In this document: one piece after another, positions 1 through 6,159 of the stretch | Position numbering within the stretch: position 1 is the first letter of the stretch | Layout: every line of letters starts with the position of its first letter | Origin: PBB1 sp043738425 | Lineage (GTDB): Bacteria; Pseudomonadota; Gammaproteobacteria; Burkholderiales; Burkholderiaceae_C | Assembly: GCA_043738425.1 (NCBI GenBank) | Contig: JAYUGJ010000006.1 | Span: 1-26,124, forward strand | Direction: 5' to 3' | DNA length: 26,124 nucleotides | Translations under genes and position numbers: made by a program | Notes under the pieces: model-generated | Told to the model about the DNA's origin: nothing | The model's database searches: none | Seen by the model: only the letters and a program-made list of their open reading frames with translations

Positions 1-450
1 GACGTTACGCTGGTTAGCGGCATCGATAAGGGGCGCGAAGGCGAACTCCTGTCACAGGCACGCGAAACCGCGCATCTTATAGTTCTACCGGAAATGGGAC
101 GCAGCATCAATCCGTTTTCCGATCTCGTCGCGTTTTGGAAACTCTACCGGCTTATCAAAAAAGGCGGCTACACAATCGTCCACACCCATTCGTCAAAAGC
201 CGGTGTCCTGGGACGGCTTGCGGCGTGGCTGGCCGGTACGCCGCTGATCGTTCACACGCTGCACAGTCTTGTTTTTCACGAATACCAGCCGTGGATAATC
301 AATAGATCGTGGCGGCTCGCAAAGAAAATATGCGTCCCCCGAATTCAAAAACACCCCCGACGGCCTGGAGGCCGAATCAATTTTGCGCAAGTGCGTGCAC
401 TGCGGTTTTTGCACCGCGACCTGCCCGACCTACCAGTTGCTCGGCGATGA
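1..450 (+). CDS. Glycosyltransferase (GT4-like), internal fragment, open at the window edge
   Basis: The frame is open from base 1 and reads as the N-terminal donor-fold half of a GT-B (family 4 type) glycosyltransferase: VVLPEM-like strand, a DLVAFWKLYRLIKKG helix, IVHTHSSKAGVLGRLAAWLAG, then VHTLHSLVFHEYQPW. The HTHSSKAG segment is typical of capsule or exopolysaccharide glycosyltransferases. Family similarity ends near residue 112 (about base 337). The remaining codons to the stop at 448-450 are just the glcF region read in the wrong frame. A hand count of bases 1-180 gives about 53% G+C, lower than the rest of the window. The true start lies outside the window, and no acceptor, Rossmann C-terminal or catalytic half is present. 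This is either a gene broken by rearrangement or an assembly or cloning chimera at the contig edge. Confidence 0.6.
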   Translation, partial: DVTLVSGIDKGREGELLSQARETAHLIVLPEMGRSINPFSDLVAFWKLYRLIKKGGYTIVHTHSSKAGVLGRLAAWLAGTPLIVHTLHSLVFHEYQPWIINRSWRLAKKICVPRIQKHPRRPGGRINFAQVRALRFLHRDLPDLPVARR

Positions 451-1591
451 ACTCGACGGCCCGCGCGGCCGCATCTACCTGATCAAGCAGGTGCTCGAAG
501 GCGTGCCGCCCACGCGCAAAACGCAAGCGCATCTCGACCGCTGCCTGACCTGCCGCGCCTGCGAGACCACCTGCCCGTCGGGCGTGCAGTACGGCGAGCT
601 GGTGGAGATCGGCCGGCGCATCGTCGACGCCAAAGTGGCGCGCCCGAAGGCAGAACAAACCGTGCGCTGGATGCTGAAAGAAGGCATGAATTCACCGGCG
701 TTCGCACCCGCCATGAAGCTCGGTCAAGCAGCACGTGCGTTTTTGCCGGCGGCCCTGCGCAGCAAAGTGGCCCCGAAGGCCAGCGCCGTAGCGCAAGCCA
801 ACGCCGCGCGCTGGCCGCAGCGCGAACACCCACGCAAAGTGCTGATGCTGATGGGCTGCGTGCAGCCGGCCATGCTGCCCAACATCAACAGCGCCACCGC
901 CCGCGTACTCGATGCCGCAGGCATCCAAACGGTGGTGGCCGAAGAAGCGCGCTGCTGCGGCGCGGTGCGCAGCCACCTGGGCGACCAAGCCGGTGGTCTG
1001 GCCGATATGCGCCGCAACATCGACGCGTGGTGGCCCAGCGTGGTGTCAGGCAAGGTCGAGGCCATCGTGATGAATGCCTCGGGCTGCGGCGTCACCGTGA
1101 AGGATTACGGCCACGCGCTGGCGCACGACCCGACCTACGCCAACAAGGCCAAACGCATCAGCGAATTGACGCGCGACCTGAGCGAGCTGCTGGCCGAATT
1201 GGTGCCGTTGTTGCAACCCAAATTGAAGCCGCTGGCCAGCAAAGCCAACCCGCACGGCCGCGCCGTCAAGCGCTTGGCCTACCACCCGCCATGCACGCTG
1301 CAACACGGTCAGCAGTTGCGCGGTGGGGTGGAAACCCATCTGGGCGCCCTCGGCTTCGAGGTGCAGTTGCCACCCGCCGAAAGCCACCTGTGCTGCGGCT
1401 CGGCCGGCACCTACTCGGTGCTGCAACCGGTACTGGCCACGCAGCTGCGCGACCGCAAATTGGCCAACTTGGCCGAGGTCGACGCAAGCTGCATCATCTC
1501 GGCCAACGTCGGCTGCATTGCGCATTTGCAAACCGGCACGCCGACACCAGTAAAGCACTGGGTCGAGGTGCTGGATGACGCGCTGGCCTGA
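383..1591 (+). CDS. glcF: Glycolate oxidase iron-sulfur subunit, 5' end replaced
   Basis: GlcF passes electrons from the GlcD/GlcE flavoproteins during oxidation of glycolate to glyoxylate at the membrane. Two 4Fe-4S ferredoxin motifs are visible at the N-terminus (CVHCGFCTATCP and CLTCRACETTCP), followed by two CCG-type cysteine-rich domains (CCGAVRSH and CCGSAGTYS). The 402 codons from the TTG at 383 are close to family length. However, in-frame similarity runs further upstream, through PEFKNTPDGLEAES, to about base 338. No ATG, GTG or TTG lies in that frame between the upstream stop at 296-298 and base 383, so the native start has been lost at the junction with the glycosyltransferase fragment. 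TTG 383 is only the first formal start and would remove part of the normal N-terminus. glcD and glcE are not in the window. A degenerate copy of this gene's 3' end recurs at 3310-3499. Confidence 0.9.
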   Translation: MRKCVHCGFCTATCPTYQLLGDELDGPRGRIYLIKQVLEGVPPTRKTQAHLDRCLTCRACETTCPSGVQYGELVEIGRRIVDAKVARPKAEQTVRWMLKEGMNSPAFAPAMKLGQAARAFLPAALRSKVAPKASAVAQANAARWPQREHPRKVLMLMGCVQPAMLPNINSATARVLDAAGIQTVVAEEARCCGAVRSHLGDQAGGLADMRRNIDAWWPSVVSGKVEAIVMNASGCGVTVKDYGHALAHDPTYANKAKRISELTRDLSELLAELVPLLQPKLKPLASKANPHGRAVKRLAYHPPCTLQHGQQLRGGVETHLGALGFEVQLPPAESHLCCGSAGTYSVLQPVLATQLRDRKLANLAEVDASCIISANVGCIAHLQTGTPTPVKHWVEVLDDALA

Positions 1592-1625
1592 CGGCGCAAG
1601 CCGACCAACTGCCACCGCAGCCCCT

Positions 1626-3296
1626 ATGAACCACCGCCGCACAGCCTGCGCAGCTGCCTCGGTGGCGCAGCTGAAGGACACCGTTTTGGCCACCGCGCTG
1701 GCCGCGGTGCTGGGACTCGGTGCCTGCGGTGGCAAAGGCGATGCATTGCCGAACCCGGGCGGTGGCGGCACGCAGCCACCGCCTTCGGTCGCACCGACCT
1801 ATCGCGGCGCGCCCGGCTTGCTGTGGATCGACCCCAGCCGACCCGAGGTTGCCTACAACCTGAGTGGCCAGGTCTTTAGCGCCGACGTGATCGCAAGCCG
1901 TGGCCCGCTGCTCTCCAGCGGCACCATCAGCACCGGCACCGGCACCGGTACCAGCGCGAGGCAGGTCACCGCGCTGCGGCCAGATACCTTGCTGTACATC
2001 GACCAAGGCAGGCTGCGCAGCCTGTCGATGCGCGTCGACACCGGCGCGCCGGTTGCCACGCCGGCCGCCGTATCGAACGCGCTGTATTGTGGTTTTGGCT
2101 TGGCCGCAAACGACTATGCGAGGCCGCTGAACTCTCGCGTGGTCGGCAAGCTGTGCAACAACGGCGGCACCGACGAACTGCGGCTGGGCAGCACCGGCGT
2201 GCAAAGGGCCGGCAGGTTGACGGCAGACCCCATCGGCGTGTTGCGCGACCCGGTCAACCTGGCGCCGCGCGCCTGGATCTACACCGACAGCATCGTGTTG
2301 TGGAACGCCGGCACCGGCACCAGCGTGGCGTTGAGCCCCGCCAACAGCGTTGGCAATGCGGTGATCTTGAGCACCGACCGGTCGGCGGTGATGCGCCGCG
2401 CGGGCACGCTCAGCGTGCTCGACTTCACCGGCGGCGCGGCCTACGCCGAAACCCTGCTCGGCGCGGTCACCAGCTTGCCCAACGGCAGCGAATGGACGCC
2501 GATAGGCTTCGACGCCGAGGCGTACTTCTTCCGCGCCGACTCGCTCAACGAGACCAGCAACACGGTTCGCTGGACAGTGCTGAAGATCACCCGCAGCAAC
2601 CCGACCGCATCGGTGCTGGCCACCGGCACCGGCAGCGACCGCTTCACCGACGCGGCGATGGGCCGCGGGCTGCTCTACCTCACCGGCCTCGACGCCAGCG
2701 CGACAGGCGACACACCACGCTTTCGCATCGTTCGCATCAACAAAGCCAGCGGTGCCGTGGCGCAAACCGTGTACCCGCCGTTCGTGCGACCCAGCCTCAC
2801 CACCAGCCCGACCGGCGTGCACAAGCTGCTGCAATCCGAGTCTTCCAACGCCTTTCCGAACCCGTTGCGCCCGCGCACCACGCTGCAATTCATCGATGAA
2901 AACGGCAGCGTGCTGTACGCCGCAGAAGGCGGCCGACCGGTGTCCACCGCCGCGGCCGACATGCTGCGTTTGGACAGCAGCAGCAACGCCACCCGCTTCG
3001 TGTTCGCCGCGTGCAGCCCGTTGGCCGCGGGCACCTATTCAGGCGCTGCGCTCATCAGCTACGACACCGACACCCGCCTGGCCACCACGCTGGGCAACCT
3101 CGCAAGCTTGTCCCGAATCGGCAACGATTTCGACCTGCGCGTCGCCGTCACCAGCAGCCCGGGCAGCACCGGCGTCGGCGTTACCGACAGCGTGTACAGC
3201 GGCACTGGCACACCACCCAACGGCACACCACCGCAGGCGTTTTCGTTCGACCTCAACACCGCCAACAGCCTGCGCTACGTCACGACCGTGCGCTGA
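1626..3296 (+). CDS. Uncharacterised lipoprotein, paralogue 1
   Basis: The product is predicted to be a lipoprotein of about 556 residues. It has a basic n-region (MNHRRT), a hydrophobic stretch LATALAAVLGL and the lipobox LGAC, followed by Gly-rich and Pro-rich linker sequence. The rest has alternating short beta-like segments (VLDFTGG, VLWNAGTG, IGVLRD, FIDENGSVLYAAEGG) that could form a beta-propeller-like domain; no known family was recognised. It is homologous along its length to the gene at 3602-5323, sharing blocks such as PIGVLRD, LAPRAW, VILSTD, VMRRA and LSVLDFTGGAA and the C-terminal NTANSLRYVTT. Relative to paralogue 2 it carries six extra residues of Gly-Thr repeat near residue 105. 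An ATG at 1575, preceded by GAGG and overlapping the glcF stop, is an alternative start. I prefer 1626 because it gives a more normal signal peptide. Confidence 0.75.
   Translation: MNHRRTACAAASVAQLKDTVLATALAAVLGLGACGGKGDALPNPGGGGTQPPPSVAPTYRGAPGLLWIDPSRPEVAYNLSGQVFSADVIASRGPLLSSGTISTGTGTGTSARQVTALRPDTLLYIDQGRLRSLSMRVDTGAPVATPAAVSNALYCGFGLAANDYARPLNSRVVGKLCNNGGTDELRLGSTGVQRAGRLTADPIGVLRDPVNLAPRAWIYTDSIVLWNAGTGTSVALSPANSVGNAVILSTDRSAVMRRAGTLSVLDFTGGAAYAETLLGAVTSLPNGSEWTPIGFDAEAYFFRADSLNETSNTVRWTVLKITRSNPTASVLATGTGSDRFTDAAMGRGLLYLTGLDASATGDTPRFRIVRINKASGAVAQTVYPPFVRPSLTTSPTGVHKLLQSESSNAFPNPLRPRTTLQFIDENGSVLYAAEGGRPVSTAAADMLRLDSSSNATRFVFAACSPLAAGTYSGAALISYDTDTRLATTLGNLASLSRIGNDFDLRVAVTSSPGSTGVGVTDSVYSGTGTPPNGTPPQAFSFDLNTANSLRYVTTVR
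1932..1949 (+). repeat. Hexanucleotide repeat (ACCGGC)3 in lipoprotein 1
   Basis: Three in-frame copies of ACCGGC (the last ends in T) encode Thr-Gly repeats. At the aligned site, paralogue 2 (SGTVSRSTRQV) lacks 18 nt, which is exactly three units, so the difference looks like repeat expansion or contraction. Confidence 0.7.
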
Positions 3297-3309
3297 TGCG
3301 GTGTGCGCT

Positions 3310-3499
3310 GACGGTGCCGCTGCGTGATCGCACATTGGTCAGCCTGGCCGAGCTCAGCGCAAGCCGCGTCGCGTAGGCCAGTCTTGGTTGCGTTGCGCAT
3401 TTGCAAGCCGGCACGGCGACGCCGACCGAGCACAGGCTGGAGGCGCTGGACGACGAGTTGTTCGGCCGCTGGCGGCTGGTGCAGGCTGGCGCGGCCTGA
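3310..3499 (+). pseudogene. Degenerate duplicate of the glcF 3' end
   Basis: In frame 2 this segment reads LRDRTLVSLAELSASRVA, an amber stop at 3374-3376, then ASLGCVAHLQAGTATPTEH and LEALDDELFG, ending at TGA 3497-3499. This matches the last residues of the intact GlcF (LRDRKLANLAEVDAS, NVGCIAHLQTGTPTPVKHW, VEVLDDALA) in the same order, and similarity is also visible at DNA level. No ferredoxin or CCG domain is present, so it is a remnant and not a gene. It lies just after lipoprotein 1 and before lipoprotein 2, as glcF itself lies before lipoprotein 1. This identifies the duplicated unit. Confidence 0.8.
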
Positions 3500-3526
3500 T
3501 CGGCAGCGCTCGGTCCATCGGGGGGG

Positions 3527-3559
3527 TTGTGACATCACCCCCCCCCCCCCCGGTACATT
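3527..3559 (+). promoter_or_regulatory. Candidate promoter with a C14 tract in its spacer
   Basis: A -35-like GTGACA (3529-3534, five of six to consensus) and a -10-like TACATT (3554-3559) are separated by 19 bp containing fourteen consecutive C residues (3538-3551). The ATG of lipoprotein 2 follows 42 bp after the -10 box, with GGAG at 3593-3596. A G7 run (3520-3526) just upstream could also pair with the C-tract. The layout resembles slipped-strand phase-variable promoters. It is an inference from position only. Confidence 0.45.
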
Positions 3560-3601
3560 CGCGCCCACGCCATTTCAGCCGACTCAACCACCGGAGCACG
3601 C

Positions 3602-5323
3602 ATGACCTTTCCGCACACCATTCGCCACGCCGCCGTCTTGGCCTCACTGATGGCCGCTGTGTTCACCTTGGCCAGTTGCGGCGGAGGCGGCAGCAAGAGC
3701 GCGGCTGCACCGGCGCCTGCACCAGCACCAGCACCAGCGCCAGCGCCAGCACCAGCCGCGCCCGCGCCTGCGCCTACAGCGCCCACTGGCGGCAACTACG
3801 GTTGGGCCTACGGGGCCACGTCAGATGGGAACAAGCTGGCACTGGTCAACGCCAACCAAACCGACGCTGCATACGTACTGCCCGACGGCGGCGCACTCGG
3901 GCCGATATTGAGCGGCACGGTCAGCCGCAGCACGCGACAGGTCTCGGCGATCTCACCCGCCACACTTATTTTTCGAGACGGCAGCAAGGCACGAACCGTG
4001 TCGGTGTTGCCGGGAACTGGCGCACCCGCCGCAACTGCCGCAAGCGACCTTGTTTTTCGCTCAGGCACGCCGCGCCTTTGTGATTTCGGGTTAACCGCCG
4101 GCGACTACGCCACACCGGCCAATTCACGTGTTGCTGGAATCAGTTGCCTCGACGCTTTAAATCCTCCGCTCGAAGCAACCGAGTTGCGACTCAACACCAA
4201 CGGGACGCTGGCGTCCAGCGCGCTGACAGAAGTCCCGATCGGTGTGTTGCGCGATGCGGCCACGTTGGCACCACGTGCCTGGGTGTTCTCCGACACCATC
4301 TTGTTGTGGAACACCGGCGCGGGCAGCGTCGTCCCGCTGAGCCCAGCGAACAGCACTGGCAATGCAGTCATATTGAGCACCGACAAATCGGTGGTGATGC
4401 GCCGCGCCAACCAGCTCAGCGTGCTCGACTTCACTGGAGGCGCAGCGTTCACCGACACCGTGCTGGGCAGCGCGGCCACCCTGCCCGGCCCGCGGTACAG
4501 CTGGTTTCCGATCGGCTTCGATGCCAGCGCGTATTACTTCTTCACCTCGGTCATCGACCAGACAACCAACACCAGCCGCTGGACGGTGTTGAAAGTCACC
4601 CGCACCAACCCCACCGCTACCGTGTTGGCGACCGGGCCTGGCACGTTCACCCTCGGCACGCTCACAGTAGCCGCGATGGGCCGTGATGTGCTGTACCTCA
4701 CCGTTGCCGAGTCCGCCTCGCCGACCGTCAATTCGGCGTTCCGCTGGCGCATGTTTCGCATCCACAAGGCCAGCGGCGCGGTGGCCCAAATCGACTTCCC
4801 CGATTTCGTGGTGCCCACCATCAACACGACCGCTGCGGGCGTGCACCAATTGATTCGATCGGCGGCGACCGGCGCGCCGGCCGAACTGGCCCGATCGCTG
4901 CCCACGCTGGATTTCATCGACGAAACCGGCGCGGTGGTTTACGCCGCAAAACGCGCAGTGCCTCTCGCCACAGCGGCTGCAAGCAGCATCAATTTCGACA
5001 ACAGCGTGGCCGACACGCGCTTCGTTTTTGCTGCACTCAACGTGAACGCCAACGACAGCCTCTCAGAAGCCGATCTGGTCAGCTACGACGCCACCACCCG
5101 AACCGCCACCACCCTGGGCAAGTTGGCGAAGGTGGCAGGGGCTGGCGCGGAAAACTTCCTGTTTGTCAGCATTGCGGGCGGTCAGGGCAGCTTTGGTGCC
5201 GGCACGTCGAGTTCGTATTACCGAGGCTCCGGCACGCCGCCAGCTGGCAGCAATCAACCCTCGGTGTTCAGCTTCGACATCAACACCGCCAACAGCTTGA
5301 AATACGCGACAACCATCAAGTAA
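3602..5323 (+). CDS. Uncharacterised lipoprotein, paralogue 2
   Basis: The 573-residue product starts with a clear lipoprotein signal (MTFPHTIRHAAVLASLMAAV, then FTLASC with lipobox LASC), so it should be lipid-anchored at Cys26. An Ala-Pro linker of about 24 residues follows, and then a domain homologous to the product of 1626-3296 to the C-terminal NTANSLKYATTIK. I do not recognise the domain. Its repeated short strands (VLDFTGG, VLYLTV, LDFIDETGAVVYAA) suggest an all-beta fold, perhaps a propeller. The start is supported by GGAG at 3593-3596. Unlike paralogue 1, it does not sit tight behind glcF but has its own candidate promoter with a C14 tract. The two lipoproteins form a tandem duplication with a glcF remnant between them. 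The product is probably cell-envelope located; its role is unknown. Confidence 0.8.
   Translation: MTFPHTIRHAAVLASLMAAVFTLASCGGGGSKSAAAPAPAPAPAPAPAPAPAAPAPAPTAPTGGNYGWAYGATSDGNKLALVNANQTDAAYVLPDGGALGPILSGTVSRSTRQVSAISPATLIFRDGSKARTVSVLPGTGAPAATAASDLVFRSGTPRLCDFGLTAGDYATPANSRVAGISCLDALNPPLEATELRLNTNGTLASSALTEVPIGVLRDAATLAPRAWVFSDTILLWNTGAGSVVPLSPANSTGNAVILSTDKSVVMRRANQLSVLDFTGGAAFTDTVLGSAATLPGPRYSWFPIGFDASAYYFFTSVIDQTTNTSRWTVLKVTRTNPTATVLATGPGTFTLGTLTVAAMGRDVLYLTVAESASPTVNSAFRWRMFRIHKASGAVAQIDFPDFVVPTINTTAAGVHQLIRSAATGAPAELARSLPTLDFIDETGAVVYAAKRAVPLATAAASSINFDNSVADTRFVFAALNVNANDSLSEADLVSYDATTRTATTLGKLAKVAGAGAENFLFVSIAGGQGSFGAGTSSSYYRGSGTPPAGSNQPSVFSFDINTANSLKYATTIK
3719..3754 (+). repeat. Hexanucleotide repeat (GCRCCA)6, Ala-Pro linker
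   Basis: Six consecutive in-frame GCACCA or GCGCCA units encode alternating Ala-Pro. They lie within a longer, synonymously diverged AP stretch (3707-3775) between the lipid-anchor cysteine and the folded domain of lipoprotein 2. Confidence 0.85.
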
Positions 5324-5373
5324 TTGCAAACGCACCACGCAACACCCGATCCGATCCGGTCCGGTTTGTTCAA

Positions 5374-5399
5374 CCGTTCGCCCTGAGCTTGTCGACGGG
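5374..5399 (-). repeat. 26-bp intergenic element, copy 1 (inverted)
   Basis: Read on the minus strand, this copy ends in GCTCAGGGCGAACGG and differs from copy 2 at one position. Elements with this core are familiar between genes in many beta- and gammaproteobacteria. Opposed orientation to copies 2 and 3 would allow a long stem-loop in a transcript from lipoprotein 2. Confidence 0.75.
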
Positions 5400-5520
5400 T
5401 TCGGTCGCGCGACCACGAGGTGTCGACAAGCGTGTGCGGCGCGTGTCGAAAGGCTCGTGATGGATGGTCGGGGAATTGGTTGCACTGCGAGGCAAAGCCC
5501 GGCAGCGATGCGCTTGCGGT

Positions 5521-5546
5521 CCCTTCGACAAGCTCAGGGCGAACGG
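5521..5546 (+). repeat. 26-bp intergenic element, copy 2
   Basis: It begins CCCTTCGACAAG and ends GCTCAGGGCGAACGG. It is the reverse complement of copy 1 with one mismatch. Confidence 0.75.
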
Positions 5547-5582
5547 CTTGAGTCCGACACCGCAATGGCTGTACCGAAGAGC

Positions 5583-5608
5583 CCCTTCGACGGGCTCAGG
5601 GCGAACGG
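5583..5608 (+). repeat. 26-bp intergenic element, copy 3
   Basis: This copy matches copy 2 except for two bases (GACGGGCTC in place of GACAAGCTC). It is in direct orientation, 62 bp after copy 2. Confidence 0.75.
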
Positions 5609-5645
5609 TTTGGGGGTTTGAGGATTTGATGGTTCGGCGGCCGGC

Positions 5646-5693
5646 GTGTCGGTGTCGGTGTCGGTTTCGGTTTCGGTTTCGGTTTCGGTTTCG
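5646..5693. repeat. Intergenic hexanucleotide array (GTGTCG)3(GTTTCG)5
   Basis: Eight perfect tandem units. The reverse complement of GTGTCG is a circular form of GACACC, the unit repeated inside the mnmG tail at 18047-18082. The array lies about 100 bp upstream of the glutaredoxin-like gene. Confidence 0.9.
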
Positions 5694-5793
5694 ACTTCGC
5701 GACTCGCGACTCGCAATTGGCTTCTGGAGCGCGAAGGCGGTGAGGTCAGCCGCTGTCCGCTAACCTTCCGTCTTTGGTTGACGGAGCCGCCCC

Positions 5794-6159
5794 ATGCCAC
5801 GCACTTTGTTAGACGAATCTCATGTGCATCCCGCGGTCCGCGATGCGGTCAGCCACCTGCATGCCGAGGTGGTGCACAACGTGCACGCGGCGTCGCAGTC
5901 GAACTCGGTGTTGGTGGTCGGCATGGCCAGCAACCCGTTTGTCAAACGGGCGCGCAAGGCGCTCGATGCGGCCGCGGTGCCGTACCAATACCTGGAGTTC
6001 GGCAGCTACTTCAGCCAATGGAACCAGCGGCTGGCGCTGAAGATGTGGGCCGGCTGGCCGACGTTTCCGATGTTGTTTGTCAAAGGCACGCTGGTCGGCG
6101 GCGCGAATGATCTGGCCAAGCTGATTGCGAGCGGCGAATTGAAGCGGTTGCTGGCTTGA
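5794..6159 (+). CDS. Glutaredoxin-fold protein without any cysteine
   Basis: The 121-residue product has the glutaredoxin layout: a beta strand VLVVGMAS, the helix start NPFVKRARKAL at the place of the usual CPYC or CGFS site, a middle segment with YLEFGSYFSQW, the cis-proline region WPTFPMLFVKG (glutathione-binding side in the family), and the C-terminal VGGANDLAKLIASGELKRLL. There is no cysteine in the whole protein, so it cannot catalyse thiol-disulfide exchange or hold a cluster by the CGFS route. I recall similar NPF-type glutaredoxin-like proteins in Burkholderiales, but their function is not known to me. GGAG at 5783-5786 supports the ATG. It is the first gene of an operon, and its stop overlaps the TTG start of the peptidase gene. 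Confidence 0.8.
   Translation: MPRTLLDESHVHPAVRDAVSHLHAEVVHNVHAASQSNSVLVVGMASNPFVKRARKALDAAAVPYQYLEFGSYFSQWNQRLALKMWAGWPTFPMLFVKGTLVGGANDLAKLIASGELKRLLA

Larger units (their letters stand above)
5324..5793. other. 470-bp intergenic region rich in repeats
   Basis: No convincing gene was seen here. The region holds three copies of a 26-bp element, further partial copies of the same family around 5420-5460 (GTGTCGACAAG, GTGTCGAAAGG), and a hexanucleotide array at 5646-5693. Short ORFs crossing it translate only repeats. GGAG at 5783-5786 is the ribosome binding site of the next gene. Confidence 0.7.

Noticed and set aside
1494..2888. Long minus-strand open frame (464 codons) opposite lipoprotein 1
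   Set aside because: Composition is a mirror of the G+C-rich plus-strand gene; no motif is seen, and the plus strand has a lipoprotein signal and a clear paralogue.
5646..5693. Hexamer arrays as a CRISPR array
   Set aside because: Units are 6 bp in direct tandem without spacers, so they are simple repeats.
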